Source of the DNA: Pycnococcus provasolii
Lineage: Eukaryota; Chlorophyta; Pseudoscourfieldiophyceae; Pseudoscourfieldiales; Pycnococcaceae
Assembly (NCBI GenBank): GCA_938743325.2
Contig: OW568884.1
Location: forward strand, 558,001 to 622,000
Direction: 5' to 3'
Length of the DNA: 64,000 nt
Part shown: piece after piece, positions 49,039-59,500 of the stretch
How positions within the stretch are numbered: the stretch's first letter is position 1
Layout: each line of letters opens with the position of its first letter
The notes under the pieces: model-generated
What the model saw: only the letters and a program-made list of their open reading frames with translations
Database searches by the model: none
Told to the model about the DNA's origin: nothing
Translations under genes and position numbers: made by a program

Positions 49039-50049
49039 ATGAACTTCACAACAGCATTCCTGATCGTCGCGTGGTACGCAAGCAACATCGGCGTGCTCCT
49101 GCTCAACAAGTACCTGCTGAGCGTCTATGGGTTCAAGTATCCCGTCTTTCTCACGCTGTGTCACATGGTGGCCTGCACGTTGCTAGGCGTTGCGCTCAAC
49201 TACAGCAACATCGTGCCCTGCCAACGCGTCTCAACAGCCTCGCAGCTGCGAAAGATTGGGCTTCTTGCGTTCGTCTTCTGCTGCAGCATCGTCTGCGGCA
49301 ATATCTCGCTGCGGTATCTTCCCGTGTCTTTCAACCAGGCGATCGGGTCGACGGGGCCCTTCTTCACCGCCGTTATGGCGTACATAATCTCCGCCAAGAG
49401 CGAGTCGCGCGAGACGTACCTGTCTCTCGTGCCGGTGGTGATTGGCATCGTCGTCGCGTCGGGCGCCGAGCCCCTGTTCGACTTGACAGGGTTTATCGCA
49501 TGCGTCAGCGCAACCGCGGCGCGTGCGCTCAAGTCCGTGCTTCAGGATAAGCTGCTCAGCAGCGACACGGAAAAGCTAAACTCAGTCTCGCTTCTGCTGT
49601 ACATGGCACCCATGGCATGCGTGCTACTCATCGTCGCGGCGCACTTTCTCGAGCCTGGCATTTACTCCATCGCGTACCATAAAATGTCCAAGTCGCCAGA
49701 CTTTGTTCTATTCTTGGCCCTTAACTGCTTCACGGCGTACTTCGTCAACGTCACGAACTTCTTGGTTACAAAGCACACGTCAGCTCTGACGCTTCAGGTG
49801 CTGGGCAATGCCAAGGGCATCGTCGCGACGATCGTCAGTATCTTGGTGTTTCAAAATCCTGTCACGGCGACGGGCATGGCGGGATACAGCATCACAATTT
49901 TTGGATGCATCTTGTACAACGAGGCGAGGAAACGCGAGAAAAACAAGGTGAGGCGGAGCGGCATGCAAACGACGTTAGGAGGGGGCGATGGAGGCGGCGG
50001 CGGCGACTTGGAACTTGGCACGAAGAGTGCTTCTCTTGGTAGTCGATAG
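49039..50049 (+). CDS. Nucleotide-sugar transporter of the TPT/NST family, UUAT-like
   Basis: A 336-residue, ~10-helix membrane protein of the plant triose-phosphate/nucleotide-sugar translocator family. Wording is very close to the Arabidopsis UUAT group (Golgi UDP-uronic acid transporters): [80 protein letters not shown], and the highly conserved [22 protein letters not shown]. The C-terminus carries a basic KKREKNK-like cluster and a Gly-rich tail. The likely role is moving UDP-sugars into the Golgi for surface polysaccharide or scale synthesis; the exact substrate is inferred. In-frame sequence continues upstream to 48802 without an ATG. Confidence 0.9.
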   Translation: MNFTTAFLIVAWYASNIGVLLLNKYLLSVYGFKYPVFLTLCHMVACTLLGVALNYSNIVPCQRVSTASQLRKIGLLAFVFCCSIVCGNISLRYLPVSFNQAIGSTGPFFTAVMAYIISAKSESRETYLSLVPVVIGIVVASGAEPLFDLTGFIACVSATAARALKSVLQDKLLSSDTEKLNSVSLLLYMAPMACVLLIVAAHFLEPGIYSIAYHKMSKSPDFVLFLALNCFTAYFVNVTNFLVTKHTSALTLQVLGNAKGIVATIVSILVFQNPVTATGMAGYSITIFGCILYNEARKREKNKVRRSGMQTTLGGGDGGGGGDLELGTKSASLGSR

Positions 50050-50082
50050 TTCCCCTCCTCGCTCCACATCTTTATGATTGAC

Positions 50083-50087
50083 TGTAA
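50083..50087 (+). terminator. UGUAA polyadenylation signal (candidate)
   Basis: TGTAA 34 bp after the transporter stop. Confidence 0.5.
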
Positions 50088-50317
50088 AAAGCAAAACGCA
50101 AAGTTGAATTTAACACCGCAAATCGAAGAAACTGCATTGTGCTGCACAGCGTTTGACGCGTTCCCTTGTGCGCGCGTGACTGTTAGCTGATTGGTGAATG
50201 TGAGTGGTGGTGTAAATGGACTACCGCTGGATGAAGTGACGACTCAAGTTCCAAGTTACTGAATGTGCAACCTTAACCTTAGGTTGACGAAATAGATACT
50301 GTGGGCAGCCAGGGCAG

Positions 50318-50869
50318 TCATGGTCGGTCGTCGTCGTCGCCGTCGTCGTCGTTGCTGTTGCCGAACACTCTGCGGCGACTTCGTTGACGTCTTCGCCTTG
50401 CAGCCGTCGCGCTGTCACTGTCACGGTCGTCGTTGTCTTCTGCAAGCACATCCATCGTGCGCATCCACGGGTTCAATGCCGTCAGCGACGCGAATAAGTT
50501 GGTTCGGCCTGGTTTACGCTTCAGCTGCGAGCTCTTTCCGTCAAACTCGTAGGCTCGTCCCGTGCCATATCCATACCCGTAGCCGATGCCAACACCGCAC
50601 CCCGCGCCGACTCCAAATCCGAGGTGAAGTCCGACGGGTATGCCAACTCCCATGGCGCCCGTGACGCCAAGTCCAATCCCGGCACCACATCCGATACCCA
50701 TAGCTAGTGCCGGCCCCATGGGTCCGAACCGCTTCGACTTGACGGTAGGCAGCTCAACGGTAGGCATCTTAGGCTTGAGGCTGTCCGCGTTCCACGAACC
50801 GTACGCGGAAGTGTTTTTCGCTTTGGCAGAGTCCGCGCTCTTCGGACCTGGGATAGATATACTGCTCAT
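50318..50869 (-). CDS. Glycine-rich protein, possibly plastid membrane-associated
   Basis: A 183-residue frame from an ATG. Residues ~48-105 are a Gly-rich hydrophobic block of GxG repeats (ALAMGIGCGAGIGLGVTGAM, GVGAGCGVGIGYGYGYGTG), flanked by a hydrophilic N-terminus (PTVELPTVKSKRFGPMGPA) and a charged, Arg-then-Asp-rich tail (RRRRQRSRRRVFG...DDDGDDDD). Plants have small proteins with the same kind of block, including the plastid-envelope lipid-transfer component TGD5. That is only a resemblance in composition. It converges with the transporter gene at 50049 and starts upstream into GC-rich sequence. Confidence 0.6.
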   Translation of the reverse strand: MSSISIPGPKSADSAKAKNTSAYGSWNADSLKPKMPTVELPTVKSKRFGPMGPALAMGIGCGAGIGLGVTGAMGVGIPVGLHLGFGVGAGCGVGIGYGYGYGTGRAYEFDGKSSQLKRKPGRTNLFASLTALNPWMRTMDVLAEDNDDRDSDSATAARRRRQRSRRRVFGNSNDDDGDDDDRP

Positions 50870-51313
50870 GCGCCGGTGTTGGAACGAAAGCAGAACGGGA
50901 GCGTGCGTGCCAAGGTTCGTGCGTTAGCGTTCGGCGAGTGCACGCCCGACAACAAGGCAGCAGTGCGCGCCTTTTTGGAGGTCCAAAAAAGGGCGTTGGT
51001 GGCGGTGGTGGTGGTGGTGGTCGTCGTCGGCCGGAGAGGATAAAGAAAGGGAAAGGGAAGGGCTGCCAGCTCACCAGCATTGGCGCTGAAGAAAGAATAA
51101 TCGGGGTTCCGTGTTTCGTATTCCGCGCTCGCCAATGATGATTCGGGTTCGGAACCGGTATCCCAAGCCATCGGGGCTCCTTCCAGCCTTCCTCTCCCTC
51201 GTCTCCTCTCGCCTGTAACGCAGAGGTCTGTAACGCCAACCCATCTCTCCATTTCCAGTGGCGTTTGTCGTGCTCGTACGCGCTACGCACACACACACTC
51301 ACCCAACGCAGCC
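50870..51313. other. Divergent promoter region
   Basis: Between the glycine-rich gene (minus) and the small two-exon gene (plus). It contains a GGT/CGT microsatellite (about 50999-51031). No other gene seen. Confidence 0.5.
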
Positions 51314-51651
51314 ATGTCGCACAACAACGTAAGCCAGCCTCCTCCTCTTCTTTCGGCACATTGACGCGTGAAGAAACAATGCAACTAACAAAAAAATCAA
51401 TACACCACAACACCACAACACAGAGCCGGTGGGGACCGCCGAACGAGAAGAACCCGCTCGGGTGCGGATGGGGCGACTACGTGCCCTGCAACACCACGCA
51501 CGAGGGACACGTCGACCTGTCAAAAACGTGGGAGGCGCGCGGGGAGGAGAAGGACAGCAAGTACCGACCCAGGGTGGCGGATTTGGCGCCGCGTCCTGCA
51601 GGATGGAAGTCATCGGCGACGAACACGCAGATGCCTCCCATTAATAAATAA
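51314..51651 (+). CDS. Small unrecognised protein, 80 residues, two exons
   Basis: Exon 1 is only five codons (51314-51328, MSHNN) followed by a GTAAGC donor. Exon 2 (51424-51651) starts after an ACACAG acceptor with SRWGPPNEKNPLGCGWGDYV. The product has no repeats, no signal peptide and no membrane helix, and is rich in Pro/Gly/Trp/Lys (EARGEEKDSKYRPRVADLAP, PAGWKSS). I do not recognise it. Its size and Pro/Trp/Tyr-rich, non-globular make-up resemble small structural proteins such as ciliary inner-lumen proteins, but that is a guess. An uninterrupted frame through the intron also exists but has no early ATG in a good position. It is convergent with SBDS across 82 bp. Confidence 0.6.
51329..51423 (+). 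other. Intron in the small two-exon gene
   Basis: 95 bp, GTAAGC donor and CACAG acceptor, phase 0. The 3' half is A/C-rich (CACCACAACACCACAACA) compared with the GC-rich exons. Confidence 0.65.
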
Positions 51652-51715
51652 GAAAAGTCCGAGACAACAAAAACCAACGAGCAAGGAAAAACAAAAAAAC
51701 AATGTATTCGTGTTG

Positions 51716-51720
51716 TTACA
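51716..51720 (-). terminator. UGUAA polyadenylation signal (candidate)
   Basis: TTACA on the plus strand, 14 bp beyond the SBDS stop. Confidence 0.5.
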
Positions 51721-51733
51721 TCACATAAAATGT

Positions 51734-52921
51734 TCACATAAACTCGCTGAGGCCTTTCTCCCTCTCCATCTCCTCCAACAAAGCCTCACCCTCCGCCTCT
51801 TCCTTGGAGAGCAACGGCAGACCCGCGCTCTTGCGCTTCAAGTTGACGCGGTGCCAGTCGGACTTCAAGTGAGCCTTCAGCTCGTCGCGGCTCTGAAAGG
51901 TCACCCCGGGCGCGGTGGCTGACGTCAGACCACCACCACCACCACCTGCAGGCTTGGGAGGTGCAGCCACGGACGGCGGTGGTGCCGGCGCCGAAACAAT
52001 CTGTACCGGCGCATCCAGTGCAGCCACCGTCGAAGGCGGAGGTGGCACAGGCAAATGCGCCCTCTCCATCATGCGTGCCATGCCCGACCTCTGCGCAGGT
52101 GGTGGTCCGCCGCCACCAATCTCGTCGCCCTGCTCGTGCACGCTCAGCTCGAGCACCTCGATCGTCCACCCGTTTTCTCGACACGTGGCGTCGATGCGTC
52201 GAAACTCGCTCGGGTCAATTTCCCAAATAACAGCACCCCCGGCGGCTGGCACGGGCGAAGTCGCCGTGCTTGCTGGCTTTGCGGACGCTCCGTCACTCGC
52301 ATTGTCGCCGAGCGTGAGCGCGGATAAACTAGCGACAAGCTCCGCAGACTGACTCCGTTCTGAGCTCTTCGTCGATCCTTTGATTTTCACGCGCATTTTC
52401 GCACGCTCGATGCGCACACCTTTGTTCTGCAGCAGCGGCAAAGCCACCTGCAGAGCCTGCAGCTTTGCCGCCTTCGTGACGTCCACGTTGAAGTGCGCGT
52501 CTCTCAGGCTCTGCTCGACGACGGCAAACGGGTACGGCCTGTTGGTGTCCGGGTTGACTGTTTTCGAGCATAGGACGGTGCAGATGTCTCTGAACAGTGA
52601 CGTCTGCTTCGAAGCGCGTTCCTTGTCAGAAACTTGGTACTCTCCACTTTTCAAAATCATCAGGCAGACCGCCTCCTGGTCGTCCGTTCCAAACGCCGCC
52701 TTGATATCGTCGAGCGGTGCGAAGATGCCCTTGGATATGTTGGTGTACACGTACTTGGACTGCAGCACCTCGTCGACGTCCGTCTCAGCACCCGAGCGGT
52801 ACGCCATGACTGTGTTTTTGTAGCACGCGACTTCGAACCTGAAGCCCGCCTTCTTCATGCGCACGACGGCGATGTTCGTGTGTCGTTTCTGGCCCACCGG
52901 CTCGCCGCGACCCGTCGGCAT
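51734..52921 (-). CDS. SBDS: Ribosome maturation protein SBDS with zinc-finger-like tail
   Basis: A 395-residue protein. Residues 1-~245 are the three-part SBDS core: KRHTNIAVVRMKKAGFRFEVACYKN, VLQSKYVYTNISKGIFA, and the later domain RPYPFAVVEQSLRDAHFNVD. SBDS works with EFL1 to release eIF6 from 60S subunits in the cytoplasm. An extension of ~150 Ala/Pro/Gly-rich residues follows, ending in FQSRDELKAHLKSDWHRVNLKRKSAGLP (342-369). That closely resembles the C2H2/U1-type fingers of plant SBDS and of REI1/ZNF622, another 60S factor. His351 and His357 are kept, but the expected upstream Cys pair is absent: the preceding residues are Gly/Ser/Ala/Pro. The finger is therefore probably unable to bind zinc in the usual way. 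Confidence 0.92.
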   Translation of the reverse strand: MPTGRGEPVGQKRHTNIAVVRMKKAGFRFEVACYKNTVMAYRSGAETDVDEVLQSKYVYTNISKGIFAPLDDIKAAFGTDDQEAVCLMILKSGEYQVSDKERASKQTSLFRDICTVLCSKTVNPDTNRPYPFAVVEQSLRDAHFNVDVTKAAKLQALQVALPLLQNKGVRIERAKMRVKIKGSTKSSERSQSAELVASLSALTLGDNASDGASAKPASTATSPVPAAGGAVIWEIDPSEFRRIDATCRENGWTIEVLELSVHEQGDEIGGGGPPPAQRSGMARMMERAHLPVPPPPSTVAALDAPVQIVSAPAPPPSVAAPPKPAGGGGGGLTSATAPGVTFQSRDELKAHLKSDWHRVNLKRKSAGLPLLSKEEAEGEALLEEMEREKGLSEFM

Positions 52922-53165
52922 CGGGCGTGTGATGGCGGAGTGGGAATGGCGGCGGCGGCGACAGACAAAGAAGAGGGGTTAAAAAAGAATTGGGGTTTTG
53001 TTTTAGAATCCCTTTGTAGGCGGAGTTGTGCGAGGGCGGTTTTTTAGAGTGGGCGAAGGCAGGCAAAGCAGGCTCCCCCCCCCCCCCCTCCCCCCTGCTT
53101 TTGCCCAAAAAGTCAAAATTCGAGGATTAACACACGCGCATTATTCCCTCCTTTTCCGTTGGTTT
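52922..53165. promoter_or_regulatory. Short divergent promoter between SBDS and the SMCHD1/GMI1-like gene
   Basis: 244 bp between two divergent ATGs, with a C-homopolymer of about 14 (near 53077-53090). The plus-strand frame of the downstream gene is open here but has no ATG before 53166. Confidence 0.5.
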
Positions 53166-53240
53166 ATGGTACGCACCGTGCAGACGGCGCGCAAGTCCAC
53201 AGGGGGAAAGGCGCCATCCAAGCTTGCACTCAACGCCGCG
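53166..53240 (+). other. Histone H3 tail-like N-terminus (candidate histone mimic)
   Basis: After the initiator Met the protein reads VRTVQTARKSTGGKAPSK; histone H3 reads ARTKQTARKSTGGKAPRK. That is 15 of 18 identical, with A1V, K4V and R17S changes. Weaker similarity continues for about seven residues (LALNAAK against QLATKAAR). R2, T3, R8, K9, S10, T11, K14 and K18 keep the H3 numbering; K4 is lost, and the K27-equivalent position is Asn. Val after Met allows Met removal, so the mature N-terminus could be exposed like that of H3. Confidence 0.85.
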
Positions 53241-53560
53241 AAGAACAACACCAAAGCGCCCAAGAAAACTACGAGGCAGTCTGGCGGGAGACAGCAAAAA
53301 CTTAGGCTGAAGCGCGTGAACGCGGACGCGCTGCTCTCATCCTCTGAAGACGAAGGAGACGACGACGCAGAAGACAACCTGCAGCAGCAGGAAGAAGAAG
53401 AAGAAGAAGGACAAGAACAAGAGGAGGGAGCAAGACAGCCAAGTCCTCTTCTCAGCAGCATGGATGACCTTTCGGCGGAGGCTGCGGCTGCTGCAGCAGC
53501 CGCTGCAGTCGCTGCAGACTCAAACCTCCGCACTCCTGCTGCGACGACGAAACAACCAAC

Positions 53561-53591
<31 letters not shown>

Positions 53592-56500
53592 CGAACGGAT
53601 GGTGGTCAATCGAAGAGAACTACTTCTGTGATTGACCGGACACCGCTCACCGAAGCGCAGCCCAACGCCCTCAAGACACCTGCGACAATCTTCGCTAAGC
53701 CGGGCACGACCGCGTTCGATACATCGGCACGCAAGCGAACGTCATTCGCGACTCCTGCCGCTGCACCTGTTCCACAACAAACCTCTGTGAGATGCATTCT
53801 CATCCCGGAACAGAACAACAGGACGTCTCAGCAACAAACGACGACTCAGCAGAGGTCAATAATAAGAGAACCTCAGATGTCTCTGAAAGAGTTTCGAAAT
53901 GCCGTGCGCCAAGCTTTTGGGGCTGACCTTCTTCCACAGGCGACCGCGTTCACGCTCGTGGCGGCTGAGGAAGAAAGCCGCAAAATCATGGACGACGACG
54001 CGCTCGGCGACCTGCGAGCCAACGCCCGCCTCTTCGTTCTCGTTGGTCGTGCAGGCACGTCCACAGACAACAACAGCGTCGCGCTCGGCGCGCCAGTCAG
54101 CGAGCCCGTTTCATTCGAACCGCACCCGAAAACCATGACGATGGCTGGCGACTACGAGTACTTCTCCTCTGGAGGCACGGATCCATATCCATTCGCCGTC
54201 GCTGAACTCGTCGACAATGCGCTGCGTGCCGTGCGTATCCGTGAGGAGGCGGATGGGCCAGGTGCGTGCGACGGCCTCATCGACGTATCCTTCGTGCAAA
54301 CGGGAGCCGACACGGCGCTCATCTGCGTGCAGGACAACGGCTGCGGTATGGGACCATACGAACTACGTGACTGGGCAGTGATGAACTTATCCATGGAAGA
54401 CCGAGGATCGTGTCCGCAGGAACCTCCAAGTCCACCGAGGCTGCTGGGAACGCAAATTCGCGGATGTGGGCCGAGTGAAAAGTCTGCCACGCAGGGTGGC
54501 GCCGCAAGCAACTCTTCTGGCCCAGAGGCTGTTGTTGAGCAGGGCATCGCGCGCCGTCGTCGATTTCTCACGTGCAATCTCAGCTACTTTGGCGTGGGAT
54601 CGAAAAATTCAGTCTTCTACCTGGGTGGCGCTGTGAAGGTTGTGACCAAGCCTCGCGGATCCGCGTACGTGCACGAGCTGTGCCTGAGCGCATCCGAGCT
54701 CGAACGCAACTACCTCGAACGGCGCAACGGCGGCGGCGGTGCGACGACAGGATTGGCGACACTTGACGGCGTGGAGACGGCGTACCGCACGGAACTCGTG
54801 CACCGTGATGTGGGTGATGCATCCACGCTCTCGGAGTTTGAGCGACGGTGCGGCGTCGCCGAACGGTGGGTGGCCAACGAGTCGACGATGCCGTGCTTCA
54901 CGCGCGTCGTCATAGAGGTGTCTGGCACGAACAAGCATGCTCGATTCGCCACGGCGGTGGGACGCGACGAAGGCGCGTCGCTGTGCCGCACGCTCGCTCA
55001 TACGTACCACTACTACCTCCATGGCGCTCGGGGAAATCGGCCACAGGCCTCCTCTTCGTCCGCCGCAGCACTGCTAGATAATGCTCCAGGCGCGGAGCAC
55101 CATCAGCAAACGGAGCAACCGGACCACCACGCTGGACCGGGAGCGACACTGCGCATCTCGTATGCCGAAGAGGTTTCTGGAGGTCAGCAGAAGCAGATCT
55201 GGGCTCACAATCTCAGCGAGATTGGCGACGACCTCGAGTCGACGTTCTACCGCCGTGCAGCGAGCGAATTCCCATTTGCGTTCGTTGGAGTGGAGGGTGC
55301 TCGAGAGTCGCACGCGACTGTCGAGGGCGTGCTCTGGTACTTTCCGTGTGACGGCGACGAGGAGACGGTGCCATCCACAAATGGAGGTGAAGATGATGCA
55401 CTTGGACCGAGCCAAGGAAGTCGCGGCTCTGGCGGAAGTGGTGGCGGCACGCAACCACCGCCCGTCGCACCATCGCAGCGCGGCAACGCGGCATCAGCGA
55501 CCACGACAGCAGCACCGTCATTCAACATGTTTGAGGTGTTCTGGGAAGGACGGCTCATCCCTCACACGCGTGTGGCAACACTGCCATTCGTGGAAACGGT
55601 GCGACGTCGCCGTACCAAGAAGGAAGACTTTGAGTCGCTGCCTGACGAGGCATTTGGTCGCCTTCGCGGCGCAATCTTCTGCGGTGCAGGATTCCGCCCC
55701 ACGCGAAACAAACTCACCATGTCCGACGACCTTGCCGAGGCGCTAACACGTGCCACAGCACACGATCGCCATCTGGAGAGAAGCTTTCGAGACTGGATTT
55801 CGCGCTGTCATCGGGAGTACGATAAGGGCGTCGCATTTAAGCGCGTACTGCCGAACAGCATGCAGGCTCAGATTCGCACAGAGCGTGGCGAAGAGGATAT
55901 CACGGCTTTCAACGCCGCGAATATTCGAGGTACGGAGGTGGCAGCTGGCGACGTTGTGGCCCTGCGCCCGTCTGCGCGCATGGGAAGTCGCGGTGTTGGC
56001 TCAAACCTACGCGACGATGCCTCGCTCACGCTTGGTGTTGTGATTTACTTCCTTGCACCGGCAGCCGTGAAGGCGGGAGGAAGCTTTGCAGGCGGTAAGG
56101 TTGTGGTGCGGCCGCTGCCGGAGGAGGCATACGGCGTTGACGCGCAGATGGACACGTCAATCAAGTGTCTGCAGGTACTTGCACCTGGTCAGGCGGAGCC
56201 TCTGATTACGCGCGCGCGCAACGCGCTGCCCTCCGCGGTACGTGTCATCTCGCCGCGATTTCTTGCCGCCGCGCAGTGCTCCGCTTCCCAAGAGGCTGCT
56301 TATCCGCCCTCGCTCGCGTGCACGCTTGCGGCAGGAACAACCTTCCCAGATGCCATTCGGCTCGCGATACACAATGGCGAGGGTGCTCGAACGACGCGCG
56401 CAACCTTACCCGTGGCAGGTGGCGGTGCCGCCTCACGTCATCTCACGGTGCACTTCGAAATTCGGAAGTTTGCCGAGCTTCCCATCTCCGCGGAGGCTGA

Positions 56501-59500
56501 CGCGGAAGCACGTGGACGATGTTTCTACTCCACAGACCTCAGCACGAAAAAGGCGGTGGACGGAGTGCTCGAGATCGCTTCTCCCGACGATGCATCGGAT
56601 GGCAAGGTGAGCAAACTGCAGCCATTCACGCAATCTGGATTCTATCGCATCGCGTATCATATCAAGGATCGTCCGACTGTATCAAGTTGTGCGTGGATCG
56701 CAGTGTCTGCCGGCCCTCCCGCTACGGCGAAGCTGCGCCCTCCAGCTGATGGATCAACGGCGTGGAAGCTTCCGCTTGGCGTACCTTCCGCGGAGCCTCT
56801 CTCCATCTTCTTCAAGGATGCAAGCGGCAACGAATGCACGGAAGCTCCCGATGCACCATCGCGGGATGACTTGAGAATATCTGTTCGCGGTGCAGAAGAG
56901 TCGCTTGCGGTGTCCTTTGAATCAATCTCTCATGAAGGATCGCACTGGAATCTTCAAGGCGTCGTCGTGGCGGCAACGTCGACACAGCCCACGGCGGCTC
57001 CTGATGACGGAAATGCGAGAACGCTATTTCTAGATGCTCTCGCTTCTGATCCTGCATGTGCCACCGCCCCCCTCGCAACGGCAACGCGAACGCAAACGCG
57101 CTCATCTCGGCGAAGACCTGGCGCTGATGAAGCTGACGCTGACGCCGACGCGGATGCCGGAGGGAAGGCAGCCTTGCCGACAGCGAACGTGATTTTGGTA
57201 TTTGCGTGGGACAAGGGCACCGCCGCGGAAGTCCCTAGCGTTGCCGACGAATTGGCCATCGAACTAGTACCAGGTGCACCCTGCACGATGCAGCTGCAGG
57301 ACGACAAGGAGCCATTATCGTTGCGCGTCTGCATTGGCGCTGAATTGGCGCATTCCTTTGCTTTTGTGATGCATGACAAGCTTGGGCACCGTACGGCGCC
57401 ACTCCCTGGCATGCGCCTCGAGTGGTCCAGCGACATCGTTGAAGCGCGATCGGGGCTGCTCAGTTCCGACATTGGCAACTGCCACGGAGACGTCACGCGC
57501 GCGTCTACCGAGGGCATTGTCGTGCGTCCCGATGTGGAAGAGGGAACGTACGCGATGGCGATTTCTCTGATGCAGGATGATGCCGTCCTCTGCAAGCTGG
57601 ATGTATCTCTCGACGCCGTGTCCAGCCGCGAGCCGCACAAGCTACTTTTGCGCTTGGACGGATCCGACTTGCCGTGCATTGGGACAGCCGCGGCAACGCC
57701 GGAATTTCCCGCCGTCTACATGGGCCAAACTCAGGCGCTGGTGCCTTCGAAGGAAATTCCCCTCTATCGATTCGAGTCGCCGGTGCAAGTTGGAACTATG
57801 CTAAACAACCTGACCTGCGTTATGGTGGACAACGCGGGTCGGCCGGTGTGGCCTCGTGCTGAGGAAGATCCGGCTCTCCTAGCGCATCTGCGCATTTCCT
57901 GGATGGGTGCCAACAAGCGCAAGGCGTACGATGGCAAAAAGTTTGCCGATGTGTCGACGGAGCACAGCTTCAGCTTGCCAAAGCTCAAGGCTCCCACGCA
58001 GGCTGGCCTGACGAGCCATTACTGGATTGTGCTTGAGATCAAAGATTGGGCTGATCCAGATGGCTTGCCTGTCGCTGTGTATGAAGCGCATTTCGAGCTA
58101 GCCGTATCCGCAGGACCACCTGCATTATGGCGTGGGATTGTGCTTCCCCACAATGCCGAGGTTGACGCCGAGGCGCCTTATATGGGCGCTTCCTCCTCGG
58201 CAAGTTCGTCGCCTGTTTACCACGTGCGCAACGGCGAGCCGTTTCGGGTGCGCGTTGCAGCTGTTGATGCGATGGGCAACGAATGCGAGCTTCCTGAGGG
58301 ATGTCCCACACCTCAACTCGTCTCCGCGGGTGCGCCACAGCCCAGACGAGCGAGCATGGAAGGTAACGACGATGATAGTGTTGCGGTTGCTCCCGATGCG
58401 AAGATAAAACTTGCTGACGTTGGGGAGCTCACGCAGCACGAAGCGAGCGGCATTTTTACCGCAACCGTCACGCTTGGACATGCATTGGCACCGGCTACAC
58501 ACTACTTCACGGTATCTGATGCAGAGGAATGTCTCAAGTCTGGCCTCTTTCCTGTTTACATATCTGCAGGTGCGCCATCGAAGCTCGTCGTGGATGTGGC
58601 TGCTGCTCCTCACGTCGGTTCAAAGCGCCCACTCAGCACCACGATGTCGCAGGAGGATCCCTCCGCATCGGCTTCGTCTTCATCGGGGCACGGTGCAGCG
58701 GTGTACACGTGCCACTTCAACGCGCCTTTGCCGGAGATCCGGGTATCGCTGTGCGACGCATTTGGCAACGTTCTGTCTGATTTCGGTGATGCGATCGACG
58801 TGGTTCTGCAGCCGTCCGCGCTTCCAAGCGGGCACGTGCAGGACGGCGATGCTGCGGAAGTTGACGAATCTGGTGCACGTGGCCGCGGCCGCGCCGTTCG
58901 CCTCATCTGCCCTCACAACAACCGGCAGCGTATCGAGGCAGGTGTATGCGTTTTCCGTGACGTTTCACTCGCAGCACCTTCCGTGACAGCTGACGACAGC
59001 GGCCTCGTCACGACAGGTGGTGCACTTCACTTCGATGTGCATTTTAAGCTCGCCGCACGCAAGCTGAGCGTAGAGATGGGCTGCTTCGTCGCACGCGTCG
59101 TTGCGCGTAATGTCATGACGCATCTTCGTGCGCAGCCGCTAGGCATTCTGCGCACGTCGACGTCATCAGAGACACCATTTCGTATCGAGGCGTTGGACGA
59201 ATCGCCATCAAGCGCAGATGCGGCGTGCACCGCGTCAGCAGACGATGCTCTAGCCGTACGTCTGCACTACACCACGGAGGATGGCACGCCTCTGAGTAAC
59301 GCCGCGGTGCTCGAGCAAATGTGCGTTCGCATGGAGCGTGAAGCCGACTATCCGGCGCAAATTCCACTTGATGACGAGGATCGTGACGACGATGACACGT
59401 GGGAGGCGACTTTACGCGAACTGCTCACGGGAGGGAGCATCGTTCTTCCGTCGCGCACAGCATGTGCTCCCGCGGATGCGACCATCGGCGACGTCTGGCA

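Noticed and set aside
53028-53165. N-terminal extension of the SMCHD1/GMI1-like protein from a GTG codon
   Set aside because: There is no ATG in the stretch, and it would encode Pro-runs from a C-homopolymer. The ATG at 53166 places the H3-like segment exactly at the N-terminus.
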